Position numbers and translations under genes: made by a program
The notes under the pieces: generated by a model
What the model was told of the DNA's origin: nothing
Databases searched by the model: none
The model's input: the letters and a program-made list of their open reading frames with translations, nothing else
Assembly (NCBI RefSeq): GCF_042651465.1
Contig: NZ_JBHSCZ010000002.1
Coordinates: 806,001 to 870,000, forward strand
Source: Ferruginibacter yonginensis
GTDB lineage: Bacteria; Bacteroidota; Bacteroidia; Chitinophagales; Chitinophagaceae
Direction of reading: 5' to 3'
DNA length: 64,000 nucleotides
Shown: positions 53,704 to 63,558 of the stretch, piece after piece
Layout of the letters: every line of letters begins with the position of its first letter
How positions within the stretch are numbered: the stretch's first letter is position 1

Positions 53704-56700
53704 TTATAATTTAATTACTGATGCACTACCTAATTGTTTACCATCGCTACCCGTTAAAATAACGTGGTAAGTACCTCTTGCATATTTACTAATATCTACC
53801 TGCATGTTACCAAATGGTACGTTAATGCTGTATGATTTTGTAAATACTCTTGCACCTCTACTATCATACACATTCAAGGTTCTGTTAGTAAGGTTACTTC
53901 CACCATTATTGTAACTAACATTGAATATGCCATTGTTAGTTGGGTTAGGGAAGATGAATAAACGTTGCGGTATCACTAATGATGGTGTAAACACACTTGA
54001 TGAAACCACCACACAACCTGTAGGTGCAGTAACTTCTACCGTATAATTTCCTGCATCATTTGCTAAAACTACAATGCTATTGGCAGTAGGTGCTGTTGGC
54101 ACTACTACATTGTTTTTCTTCCATACATACGTGTAATTATCAACTGGTGAAACAGTAGCTGCAATAGTTGCAGATGCACCTGGAGCCAAGCCAGTGTTAG
54201 GTGCTAATGTAATTTCAACTGTATGTATTGGGTAAACCAATATGGTTCTACTTGTACTATTTACGCAACCAAACTGGTTGGTGAATTGATAAGTAATGGT
54301 ATGTAAACCAGGTGTGTATAACGCTGGGTTAAACACTGTTTGCGGTGTGCTCGTATTATCAATAAAGTAAACACCTACACCACCATTGGTACCAGTTACG
54401 GGTGTACCGCCTGTTAAGGTTAATGGCGCTGCATTTTTACATATTGGTTGGAACGGTGCTAAAGTAACTACCGGAGTAGGGTTTACCGTATACGTGTATG
54501 TAATTGGTGTACCCGTACATGTTACGCCTGCATTGGTATAGGCTGGTGTAACAGTGATGGTAGCTACTACTGGGTTAGCACCAGTATTGGTTGCAACGAA
54601 TGATGGTATGTTACCACTACCTGAAGCCGCTAAACCGATAGACGGTGTGTTGTTCGTCCAGTTATATACGATTGTACCTCCTGTTGTTGGGCTACTAAAT
54701 GTAACTGCTGTAGTAGGGAAGTTGTTACACAATGTTTGGTTAGCAACAGCATTAACTGTAGCAGTAGGGTTTACCGTAATGGTGAATGTACGTGGTGTAC
54801 CTGTACATGTTACTCCAGCATTGGTGTAAACCGGTGTTACCGTAATGGTAGCTACTACTGGCGCTGTACCTGTATTTACTGCAGTGAATGAAGCAATGTT
54901 ACCTGTACCGCTTGCTGCAAGACCAATTGATGTGGTATTGTTCGTCCAATTGTAAACGATTGTACCACCAGTTGTTGGGCTGGTAAATGTAATGGCTGTT
55001 GATGGACTACCGTTACAAACACCTTGGTTTGCAATTGCAGTAACTGTTGCCGTAGGATTCACCGTAATGGTGAATGTTGTAGGCGTACCCGTACAAGTAA
55101 CTGCACCGTTGGTATAAGCTGGGGTTACGGTAATGGTTGCTACAACTGGCGCTGTTCCATTATTGATGGCATTGAATGATGCAATGTTGCCACTACCTGT
55201 TGCTGCTAATCCAATAGATGGTGTGTTGTTCGTCCAGTTATACACTATGGTACCACCTGTTGTAGGACTACTAAAAGTAACTGCAGTGGTTGGCGCATTG
55301 TTACAAACTACTTGGTTTGCTACCGCATTTACTGTTGCTGTAGGGTTTACAGTGATTGTAAATGTTCTTGTTGTACCTGTACAAGTTACGCCAGCATTTG
55401 TGTATGATGGTGTAACCGTAACGGTTGCTACAACTGGTGCAGTGCCTGTATTAATTGCAGTGAACGAAGCAATATTACCTGTACCACTAGCTGCTAAGCC
55501 AATTGATGGTGTGTTGTTCGTCCAGTTATACACTATTGTACCACCTGTTGTAGGGCTAGAGAATGCAATTGCTGTTGTTAGAGCATTGTTACATACTACT
55601 TGGTTAGCCACCGCATTTACTGTAGCTGTAGGGTTTACAGTAATCGTAAATGTTCTTGGTGTACCTGTACAAGTTACGCCAGCATTTGTGTAAGATGGTG
55701 TAACCGTAATGGTTGCTACAACCGGTGCAGTACCAGTATTGGTTGCATTGAACGAAGCGATATTGCCTGTACCTGTTGCCGCTAAGCCAATTGAGGTATT
55801 GTTGTTCGTCCAGTTATAAACAATAGTACCACCAGTTGTAGGGCTGCTAAATGCCACCGCAGTGGTTGCTGTGTTATTACAAACTACTTGGTTAGCCACT
55901 GCATTTACGGTAGCAGTAGGATTTACTGTAATAGTGAATGTAATTGGTGTACCTGTACAAGTTATACCTGCGTTGGTATAAGCTGGTGTAACAGTGATGG
56001 TTGCCGTTACTGGCGCTGTACCAGTATTAGTTGCATTGAAAGAAGCAATATTACCAGCACCTGTTGCTGCTAAGCCGATTGATGGTGTGTTGTTCGTCCA
56101 ATTATAAACAATAGTACCACCTGTTGTCGGGCTAGAGAATGCAATTGCTGTAGTAGGTGTGTTGTTACAAACTACTTGGTTAGCCACTGCATTTACGGTA
56201 GCGGTTGGGTTAACGGTAATGGTTTGTGTACAATCTGCAAAATTACCACAACCATCAGTTGCTCTATATGTTCTAGTAACTGTATAAGGCGCTGTTAAAG
56301 AGAAACCATTCACTACATCACCTTGGTGAGTTATGATTACAGCACCAGGGCAGTTGTCAGTCGCTGAAACTAAAGCGATATTTGGAGCAGGAATATTTGC
56401 TTGTCCGCAAACGGTGATTGCAGCAGGACAATTAATGATTGGTGCAGTATTATCTATTCTTGTATTATAAGTTACGTCTGTGAAATTACCAGCCGCATCC
56501 GTTGTTCTTACTGTTACTACAGCACTGCAAGTTCCAATAGTTGAAGCAGTTTCTGTTAAAACACCTGGACAGTTATCTGTAGCGCTTGTTGCTGCTAAAG
56601 CTGCTGCTTGTGCTGCCGCTACAGTTGGGTAACAACTACCAATTGTACCTGTAGTTACAGTTGGAGGTTGATTATCAACGATGGTTACAGTAAATGAACA

Positions 56701-59700
56701 ATTCACACTGCCGCAAGCATTGGTAGCAGTTAACGTTACTGTAGTAACACCCACGTTGAAAACGGAGCCACTACCATTACCAGCACCTGATGCTACTGTA
56801 GCACCAGTAAAGGTATAGGTAATAGTTGGTGTAGGTAAACCACCCGAAGTTTCTGAGTATGTAACCGCTCTACCACAAATGCCTGGTGTATTATTGGCAG
56901 TTATATTGGCTGGGCAGCTAATTGTTGGTGGCAAACTTGTAACCGTTACAGTAGTAGAATCCAAACGTGTACAGCCATTGTTGCCGTATCCAAGTAGTAC
57001 TTTATATTGGGTATTTACAAACAACGGTGGAGTAGTAATACTTCTTGTTGTAGCACCACTCGGAGTCCATGAATAGCTGTTGGCTACAGGTGCCGTTAAG
57101 GTGGCTGTACCAGCACAAGTAACACTTGAAGGGTTTACCACAATTGGTGTACTATCTCTTGGCACATCTACAGTAAGGCTGTAGTTTGCACAACCTTGAC
57201 CAGGGTTTACCTCATGTACAACCACTACAATAGTACCATTGGCTGGTATTGTAGCTTCGTAGAAAATACTGGAAGCAGGTGATGAACCCGGATCTGCCAG
57301 ATAATTATTACAAAGATTGATAGGGTCGAAACTGTTGCTGTAAGCAGCTGAGAATACCGCAGTGCCGCATGATGAGTTAAGACCGATAACAGCACAAACC
57401 GGTACAGGACGAGGGTTGGTAATTGTATAGCTGTCGTAAGCCCTTGAACCTGCAGTAGTAAAGGTGCCTGGGCATACTTTCGGTGCTACACATGTACTGA
57501 GGTTGGCAAAGCGGTTCAAACGTCCGGTTTGTTGTGCATCAGTTCCAGTTAAGCTGCCGGTAAATACATAGTCAGCAGCATTTACTATAGTTGTAGCGGA
57601 AGTGCTGCAACCAAACTGGTTGGTAACCGTCAATTGATAATTACCCGAACTTGTTACCGCTAATGTTTGGTTTGTACCAACAGGGGCAAAAGGAGCAGCT
57701 AAATAGCTCTTACCCCATTGATAAGTATAGTTAGGGTTAACTGGTCCAACTAAGGTAGTACCCGATGGGCAGAAGGTACCTCCTCCTGTTATGGTAAAGT
57801 TGGTCGGGTTGCCGTTCACTACCACATTAACTTCATCAAAGTTGGAAGCACAAGGAGTGTTGGAAACTGTCCACCTAAATGTATAAGTTCCTATTGTATT
57901 TAGACCGTTGATATTTGTATTTGGCAAATTTGGCGAAATAATACTGGCCGTTGTAGGGCCCGCTACTTGAGTCCATACACCAGAGCCAGCCGTTGGAACG
58001 GCAGCAGTCATACTTACATTACCCGGCGATACGCAAGCTGTTTTATCAAGCCCTGCATCAGCGGTAGATGGCGTTGCTGCAAAATTCACCAATACATCAT
58101 CTTGCGTACTGTTAGGGCAAGGTGCGCCAGTTGCAATCGTCCAGCGTAATGCATATACACCGTTTACAGAAACAGTCGCACTTGAATTCGATGCATTGAC
58201 ATTACCAAAGGTTACTGTACCAGGGCCTGATACTAGTGACCATGTACCAGTTCCAACAGCAGCCGTGTTGGCTGCTAAATTATTGATGGTTAATCCACAT
58301 ACTGCAGTATCGTTACCTGCAAATGCTACAGTAGGTAATGGACTAATTACTATTTCACTCGAATCAATTGTATTACAGCCCACATTACCATATCCAAGTG
58401 TCACAAAATATTTAGTTGTAACTGCTGGCGTAACGGTAATAGATTGTGTTGTATTACCACCAGGGTTCCATGAATATGAACTAGCAACTGGAGCAGTTAA
58501 AGTAACCGGTGTTGCTGAACAAATTGGTGTGCTTGGACTAACAGTAACTCCTGTTTCCCTTGGTACATCTACTGTTAATTGATAGCTTGAACAGCCTGTA
58601 CCTGGATTCACTTCGTGAACTACCACTACTATTGAGGAGTTGGCAGGTATTGTAACCTCCATGTATCCGGTACCTGGGAATGATGAACCAGGATCTGCTA
58701 GGTAGTTATTACAAAGCTGTGTAGGATTGTAAGAGCCAAGGTAAGCTACGTTGAAAAGACTGGTACCACAATCACTCCTTAGACCAATAGTAGCACAAAC
58801 AGCAACATTTCGTGGGTTAGTTACAGTATAACTGTCGTAGTACCTAGCACCTGCAGTAGTAAATGTAAGTGGGCAACTTTTTGGAGCTGCACAAGTACTC
58901 AATACGGCAAAGCGATTTAAACGACCTGTTTGTTGTGCATCGCCAGCAACTAGGCTACCGTTGAACACAAAGTCGGCCATGCTTACTGGGGTTGAATCGG
59001 ATGTTGTACACCCAAATTGGTTGGTAACAATTAACCTATAATTACCTGATGAGGTAACATCTTGTGTAGAAGTTGTACCTCCAAAATTGGTATAACTATT
59101 TGGATTGGCAATGCCTGAAAGGCTTCTTTGCCATGTATAACTATAGTTTGGATCAACTGGACCTGTTAGGGTAGTTGTACCAGGGCAGAAAGTACCGCCG
59201 CCTACCAATGTAAAGTTTGCCGGGTTAGGGTTAACCGTAATGGTCATAGTATCCCTTGAAGGAGCACAAGTACCATTGCTGATTGTCCAAACATAAGTAT
59301 AGGTACCAGCTGTATTTAATCCAACTACAATCGTAACAGGGTTATTTACTCCAAAACTGGTGGCAACTGGGCCACCTATTTGCGACCATGCACCTGTACC
59401 TACTGTGGGATTATTTGCAGCCATATTAGCTGTGCCCGGGTTAATACATGCATTGATATCAGGACCTGCATTTGATGTAGTCGGCAAAGCATCAACGGTA
59501 ACTGTTGTACCAGCAGATGGTGCAGATGTACAACCACCACTGGTTACAGTAACTGTATATGTTCCTCCTGTTGTAACTGTAATAGATGCTGTAGTTGCTC
59601 CTGTAGACCATAAATTTCCTGTAGCCGACGAAGAAGTTAATACGACGCTACCACCTGTACAGAATGTAGTTGGTCCACCTGCAGTGATAGTTGGTGTAGC

Positions 59701-62700
59701 AGGTAATGGATTTACTGTAACTGTTGTACCTGCTGATGGTGCAGATGTACAACCAGCAGTGGTTACCGTAACGGTATAGGTTCCGGAAGTGGTAACAATA
59801 ATAGATTGTGTAGTTTCACCTGTTGACCAAAGGTTACCGGATGCTGACGAAGAAGTTAATGTAACACTGCCACCAGCACAGAATGTTGTGGGGCCTCCTG
59901 CGGTAATAGTAGGTGTAGCTGGTAATGGATTTACCGTGCCTGCAACGGCCACATTTATTGTAGTTACACCGCTTGAAGCTATTGTTATATTTCCTGATGG
60001 TGTACCAGTAGCTGAGGCAGCCATTCTTACATATATAATGGTGTTAGGTACTGAACCACCAGTTTGTGTTAAAGTAACAGTAGTAGCGAAGCCACTACCA
60101 CTTGTTGTGGAAATTTCAAAACCTGCTGGTGCAGTAATGATAATATTTGATGTAAGTGCGCTACCAGAAACTGTAAAGTTTTGTTCAGTAGATACACTAC
60201 CAGCACAAGCTGTAAATGCTGCTAATGGTGTACCCGTAACATTAATTGATGGGGCTAGTATTGAAAGATAATTACAACCTGTTGGTATCGCAAAACCAGG
60301 TGTAACATTATTATTCTTTATCCAGTTAGTCTGGTTATTCAAAGCAGCTCTCAGCCCTGCTATTGGGCCAAGTGTACCAAAGCCAGCACAATTACCATAT
60401 GCAGCATTATCAAATTCCGAACCACTTATACCTTGTGTACCTATCCAGATGGCATTGGTACCAGTAGTTAAGCCAGTTGGTAATGCACTTGCACTTGCAC
60501 TGTTTGCAGCGCCATCCCAAGCTGCAGCAGTAGTACTTATTCCAAAAGGATCTACACCATTTACAAGTACATTCATGTGGATGGCCGCAATAAAGGTAGG
60601 TGCAGCAGCCGAGCCACGGTACGCTAATATTTGATCACCCGTTGCATTTAACGACAAGGCAGTACCTGTTACCGTACCTGCTGCTCCGGCACCTGACTTG
60701 GTTGCTGTAAGACCAGCAATCTTAATTTCAGTACCTGCGGCCATTCCGCCTGTAGGTGCTGTCCAAGTTATCGTTTCTTCACCTGTACGGAATACATTGG
60801 TGCTAAGCCAGCCGTTATTGGTAAAATTGATAGCAGTACCTGCTCCAATATTTCTTAATAAAACAAAGGAGAACTCATCTGTATTAGATGAATAGCTGCT
60901 GAAGGCAATATCACCAGCATTGAGTGTTGTAGCGGCGGTAGGAAGTGGCGATACAAACCAAGATGCCAAAACTCTGTAAGCAGCATCGCAAGCCAATATT
61001 CCAGAACAACCGCCTCTTCTACCTTCTATAAATACTGTTCCGCTACCAGCTGCCAAACCTATGGTGCTGATATTAGAACCAGGTGTATAAGGTAAATATG
61101 TAATACCACCATCTGTAGAGTAGCGGAAATCATCAATGCAAATAGCGCCGCCACTACCATTATTAAATGTGGCACTTACTGCTGTACCGTCTGCAACAGT
61201 AGCCGTAGCAGGTGTTTTTGCTAGTAATGTTGGTGCTACTGCTAAAGGAGTAAGCGTAAGAGACGCTCCGTTGGATGTTGTTGAGCCAGTTCCATTTGCT
61301 ACAACACAACGGTATTGTGTATTGTTTATAGTAAATGGCGCCGCAGTAATATTCAGTGTGGCTGTTGTGGCGCCAGAATAAATGGCGTCATCTGTGATAT
61401 TTACAAAACCACTTCCTGGATCTACCTGCCATTGATAAGTTGTGGCACCAGTAGCTGTTACAGAAAAGCTAGTGTTGCTTAATTCGCAAACGGCCGTATT
61501 AGCAGGTTGACCTGTAATATTAGGTGCAGCTACTTGTTGTAAGTAATTGCAACCCGTTGGTATTGTAAAGCCTGGCGTAACAGTATTATTATTTTTTATC
61601 CAATTTAATTGATTGTTTAATGCAGTACGCAACGCACTTATTGAACCACCTGTAGCAGGATTCGAACAATTGCCATAACGAGCATTGTCAAATTCTGTAG
61701 CCACTACATCTTGTGTGCCAATCCAAATAGCATTGGTACCTGTAGTTAAGCCTGTAGGTAGGCTGCTAGAACTCACATTATTTGCGGTACCATCCCATGC
61801 AGCAGCTGTAGTACTCACCGCATCACCACCCAAAGTAGAATTTACATTCATGTGTATAGCAGTAATAAAAGTAGGTGCTGCTGCAGATCCACGATAAGCT
61901 AAAATTTGGTCGCCTGTTCCATTTAGGCTTAATGCAGTTCCGGTAACTATGCCAGCAGAACCACCAGTAACTAAAGTAGCAGTTAATCCGCTGATTTTGA
62001 TTTCGGTACCAGCTCCGTAAGCTACGTTACTGGTCCAAGTGATCGTCTCTTCACCCGTGCGGAACACGTTGGTGCTCAACCAACCATTGTTAGTAAAGTT
62101 TATTGCTGTTCCTGGGCCAATATTTCTCAATAAAACAATTGAAAACTCGTCGTTTGCAGAAGCATAGCTGCTGAATGCAACATCGCCAGCATTAAGTGTT
62201 GTAGCTCCAGCAGGTAATGGGGTTACTATCCATGAAGCCAATGCTGTGTAAACGCCCTGGCATCCAGAGGAGCAATTGGCCCTACGTCCTTCAATAGTAA
62301 CTGTACCGCCACTTGCAGCTAAGCCAGTGGTGCTGATATTGCTTCCTGGTGTGTATGGTAAATAAGTTGCACCACCGTTTGTAGTGTAGCGGTAATCATC
62401 CGAACATCCTGTACCGCCGCTTCCAGCAGTGAAGGTAGCGCTCACTGGCGTACCATCGGCAACAGTAGCCGTAGCAGGTGTTTTAGCTAGTAGCGTGGGA
62501 CTTGCTGGTAAAGCTAGTACACTAAACGTGGCTGCGTTTGAGTTGGTAGAACCAGAACCATTGCTGGCCACACAGCGGTATTGATAAGTATTAAAAGACA
62601 GAGGTGCTGCAGTAATCGTTAAAACAGTTGTAGTAGCACCAGAATATATGACATCATTAGTGATATCAACAAAGCCGCCACCATTATCTACTTGCCATTG

Positions 62701-63534
62701 GTAGTCTGTAGCATTTGTAGCAGTAACGGTAAAGCTTGTACTAGATCCTAAACACACACTGCTGTTAGTAGGGTTGAGTGTAAAAGTAGGAGCAGGTACT
62801 GCTACGATATACGAACAGCCCGTTGGCAAAGTAAAGCTTGGAGGGCTGGAAACATCTGAAGTCCAGTTGGCCTGATTGTTTAAAGCTGTTCTTGCTAATG
62901 CAGCCGTACTAATATTCAATGCACAACCGGTAAAATATGAATTATCGAATTCAGATGCACTCACATCTTGTGTACCAATCCAGATGGCATTTACCCCTGT
63001 GGTAAGACCAGGAGGAAGTGCACTACCGCTAACTGAATTAGCTGTACCATCCCATGCTGAGGCTGTTGTGCTTAAGCCAAAGGGATCCACACCATTTACA
63101 AACACATTCATGTGGATAGCGCTGATAAAGGTAGGTGTTGCGGCACTGCCTTGGTAAGCCAGCACCTGATCGCCCAGTGTGCTCAGGCTTAGTGCCGTAC
63201 CTGTTACTGTACCGCCAGCGCCACCACCTACTAAAGTGGCAGTGGTGCCATTTATTTTAATTTCCGTACCAGCAGCCATTGCTCCCGTGCTCGTCCAGGT
63301 AACTGTTGTTTCCCCTGTCCGAAAAACATTGGTACTCAGCCAACCGTTATCGGTAAAATTAATAACTGTTCCTGCGGTAACTGCTTTTAACAGCACAAAC
63401 GAAAACTCATCTCCGGCTACCGTATTAGAAGTGTAGCCTGAAAAAGCGATGTCGCCAGCTACTAGAGTAGTTTGGGCTTTAACAGTATTGGTAAAAATGG
63501 TTAAAAGAAAAAAAGCAGCAAGGAGCTTTCTCAT
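53704..63534 (-). CDS. Giant repeat-rich secreted protein with type IX sorting domain
   Basis: About 3,276 residues from the ATG at 63534 (MRKLLAAFFLLTIF); an ATG eight codons upstream is possible. A signal peptide (ending VKAQ) precedes three 420-residue modules, each starting AGDIAFSGY-like and ending in an Ig-like domain (AGDIAF, NFTDNGWLSTNVFRTGE). Next come small Gly/Thr modules (PATPTITAGGPTTFC), two CUB-like 470-residue modules with DSYTVTNPR and HEVNPGTGCSSY, a HYR-type region, six PKD-like 96-residue repeats, and a type A C-terminal sorting domain (LFIFPNPTNNGIFNVSY). It is likely a surface or shed adhesin exported by the type IX system. No enzyme domain was found. Confidence 0.88.
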   Translation of the reverse strand: MRKLLAAFFLLTIFTNTVKAQTTLVAGDIAFSGYTSNTVAGDEFSFVLLKAVTAGTVINFTDNGWLSTNVFRTGETTVTWTSTGAMAAGTEIKINGTTATLVGGGAGGTVTGTALSLSTLGDQVLAYQGSAATPTFISAIHMNVFVNGVDPFGLSTTASAWDGTANSVSGSALPPGLTTGVNAIWIGTQDVSASEFDNSYFTGCALNISTAALARTALNNQANWTSDVSSPPSFTLPTGCSYIVAVPAPTFTLNPTNSSVCLGSSTSFTVTATNATDYQWQVDNGGGFVDITNDVIYSGATTTVLTITAAPLSFNTYQYRCVASNGSGSTNSNAATFSVLALPASPTLLAKTPATATVADGTPVSATFTAGSGGTGCSDDYRYTTNGGATYLPYTPGSNISTTGLAASGGTVTIEGRRANCSSGCQGVYTALASWIVTPLPAGATTLNAGDVAFSSYASANDEFSIVLLRNIGPGTAINFTNNGWLSTNVFRTGEETITWTSNVAYGAGTEIKISGLTATLVTGGSAGIVTGTALSLNGTGDQILAYRGSAAAPTFITAIHMNVNSTLGGDAVSTTAAAWDGTANNVSSSSLPTGLTTGTNAIWIGTQDVVATEFDNARYGNCSNPATGGSISALRTALNNQLNWIKNNNTVTPGFTIPTGCNYLQQVAAPNITGQPANTAVCELSNTSFSVTATGATTYQWQVDPGSGFVNITDDAIYSGATTATLNITAAPFTINNTQYRCVVANGTGSTTSNGASLTLTPLAVAPTLLAKTPATATVADGTAVSATFNNGSGGAICIDDFRYSTDGGITYLPYTPGSNISTIGLAAGSGTVFIEGRRGGCSGILACDAAYRVLASWFVSPLPTAATTLNAGDIAFSSYSSNTDEFSFVLLRNIGAGTAINFTNNGWLSTNVFRTGEETITWTAPTGGMAAGTEIKIAGLTATKSGAGAAGTVTGTALSLNATGDQILAYRGSAAAPTFIAAIHMNVLVNGVDPFGISTTAAAWDGAANSASASALPTGLTTGTNAIWIGTQGISGSEFDNAAYGNCAGFGTLGPIAGLRAALNNQTNWIKNNNVTPGFAIPTGCNYLSILAPSINVTGTPLAAFTACAGSVSTEQNFTVSGSALTSNIIITAPAGFEISTTSGSGFATTVTLTQTGGSVPNTIIYVRMAASATGTPSGNITIASSGVTTINVAVAGTVNPLPATPTITAGGPTTFCAGGSVTLTSSSASGNLWSTGETTQSIIVTTSGTYTVTVTTAGCTSAPSAGTTVTVNPLPATPTITAGGPTTFCTGGSVVLTSSSATGNLWSTGATTASITVTTGGTYTVTVTSGGCTSAPSAGTTVTVDALPTTSNAGPDINACINPGTANMAANNPTVGTGAWSQIGGPVATSFGVNNPVTIVVGLNTAGTYTYVWTISNGTCAPSRDTMTITVNPNPANFTLVGGGTFCPGTTTLTGPVDPNYSYTWQRSLSGIANPNSYTNFGGTTSTQDVTSSGNYRLIVTNQFGCTTSDSTPVSMADFVFNGSLVAGDAQQTGRLNRFAVLSTCAAPKSCPLTFTTAGARYYDSYTVTNPRNVAVCATIGLRSDCGTSLFNVAYLGSYNPTQLCNNYLADPGSSFPGTGYMEVTIPANSSIVVVVHEVNPGTGCSSYQLTVDVPRETGVTVSPSTPICSATPVTLTAPVASSYSWNPGGNTTQSITVTPAVTTKYFVTLGYGNVGCNTIDSSEIVISPLPTVAFAGNDTAVCGLTINNLAANTAAVGTGTWSLVSGPGTVTFGNVNASNSSATVSVNGVYALRWTIATGAPCPNSTQDDVLVNFAATPSTADAGLDKTACVSPGNVSMTAAVPTAGSGVWTQVAGPTTASIISPNLPNTNINGLNTIGTYTFRWTVSNTPCASNFDEVNVVVNGNPTNFTITGGGTFCPSGTTLVGPVNPNYTYQWGKSYLAAPFAPVGTNQTLAVTSSGNYQLTVTNQFGCSTSATTIVNAADYVFTGSLTGTDAQQTGRLNRFANLSTCVAPKVCPGTFTTAGSRAYDSYTITNPRPVPVCAVIGLNSSCGTAVFSAAYSNSFDPINLCNNYLADPGSSPASSIFYEATIPANGTIVVVVHEVNPGQGCANYSLTVDVPRDSTPIVVNPSSVTCAGTATLTAPVANSYSWTPSGATTRSITTPPLFVNTQYKVLLGYGNNGCTRLDSTTVTVTSLPPTISCPANITANNTPGICGRAVTYSETSGGLPTPTITYTFTGATVASGAGNGSGSVFNVGVTTVTLTATNACGSVNCSFTVTIVDNQPPTVTTGTIGSCYPTVAAAQAAALAATSATDNCPGVLTETASTIGTCSAVVTVRTTDAAGNFTDVTYNTRIDNTAPIINCPAAITVCGQANIPAPNIALVSATDNCPGAVIITHQGDVVNGFSLTAPYTVTRTYRATDGCGNFADCTQTITVNPTATVNAVANQVVCNNTPTTAIAFSSPTTGGTIVYNWTNNTPSIGLAATGAGNIASFNATNTGTAPVTATITVTPAYTNAGITCTGTPITFTITVNPTATVNAVANQVVCNNTATTAVAFSSPTTGGTIVYNWTNNNTSIGLAATGTGNIASFNATNTGTAPVVATITVTPSYTNAGVTCTGTPRTFTITVNPTATVNAVANQVVCNNALTTAIAFSSPTTGGTIVYNWTNNTPSIGLAASGTGNIASFTAINTGTAPVVATVTVTPSYTNAGVTCTGTTRTFTITVNPTATVNAVANQVVCNNAPTTAVTFSSPTTGGTIVYNWTNNTPSIGLAATGSGNIASFNAINNGTAPVVATITVTPAYTNGAVTCTGTPTTFTITVNPTATVTAIANQGVCNGSPSTAITFTSPTTGGTIVYNWTNNTTSIGLAASGTGNIASFTAVNTGTAPVVATITVTPVYTNAGVTCTGTPRTFTITVNPTATVNAVANQTLCNNFPTTAVTFSSPTTGGTIVYNWTNNTPSIGLAASGSGNIPSFVATNTGANPVVATITVTPAYTNAGVTCTGTPITYTYTVNPTPVVTLAPFQPICKNAAPLTLTGGTPVTGTNGGVGVYFIDNTSTPQTVFNPALYTPGLHTITYQFTNQFGCVNSTSRTILVYPIHTVEITLAPNTGLAPGASATIAATVSPVDNYTYVWKKNNVVVPTAPTANSIVVLANDAGNYTVEVTAPTGCVVVSSSVFTPSLVIPQRLFIFPNPTNNGIFNVSYNNGGSNLTNRTLNVYDSRGARVFTKSYSINVPFGNMQVDISKYARGTYHVILTGSDGKQLGSASVIKL
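54484..56211 (-). repeat. Six tandem 288-bp repeats (96-residue PKD-like units)
   Basis: Unit boundaries fall at 56211, 55923, 55635, 55347, 55059 and 54771, each unit starting with codons for NPTATV and containing GGTIVYNWTNN and TCTGTP-like segments. The array is exactly 1,728 bp (6 x 288) with no length change between units. Units differ mainly by point changes, which suggests duplication plus gene conversion. Confidence 0.9.
56935..59240 (-). repeat. Two long CUB-like modules, about 1.4 kb period
   Basis: Copy 1 begins near 59240 (NFTLVGGGTFCP) and copy 2 near 57822 (NFTITGGGTFCP). Both contain the block QQTGRLNRFA, CNNYLADPGSS and HEVNPG. The second copy is shorter at its end, passing into the HYR-type region. 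Confidence 0.75.
60250..63470 (-). repeat. Three N-terminal modules, about 1.27 kb period
   Basis: Starts lie near 63463, 62200 and 60930, each with AGD(I/V)AFS, NGWLSTNVFRTGEE-like and AIWIGTQ. Copies 1 and 2 are followed by an Ig-like domain and a TATVADGT segment; copy 3 lacks these and passes into a different domain (SINVTGTPLAAFTACAGS). Confidence 0.75.
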
Positions 63535-63558
63535 AAAGCTTGCGTAGACTTTGTCCAT

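Noticed and set aside
55133..55693. 186-codon plus-strand reading frame inside the giant gene
   Set aside because: It is an antisense shadow of the 288-bp repeats and shows the same periodicity; nearby plus-strand frames are the same effect.
54484..56211. Possible CRISPR-like array
   Set aside because: Units are 288 bp, contiguous and coding, with no unique spacers.
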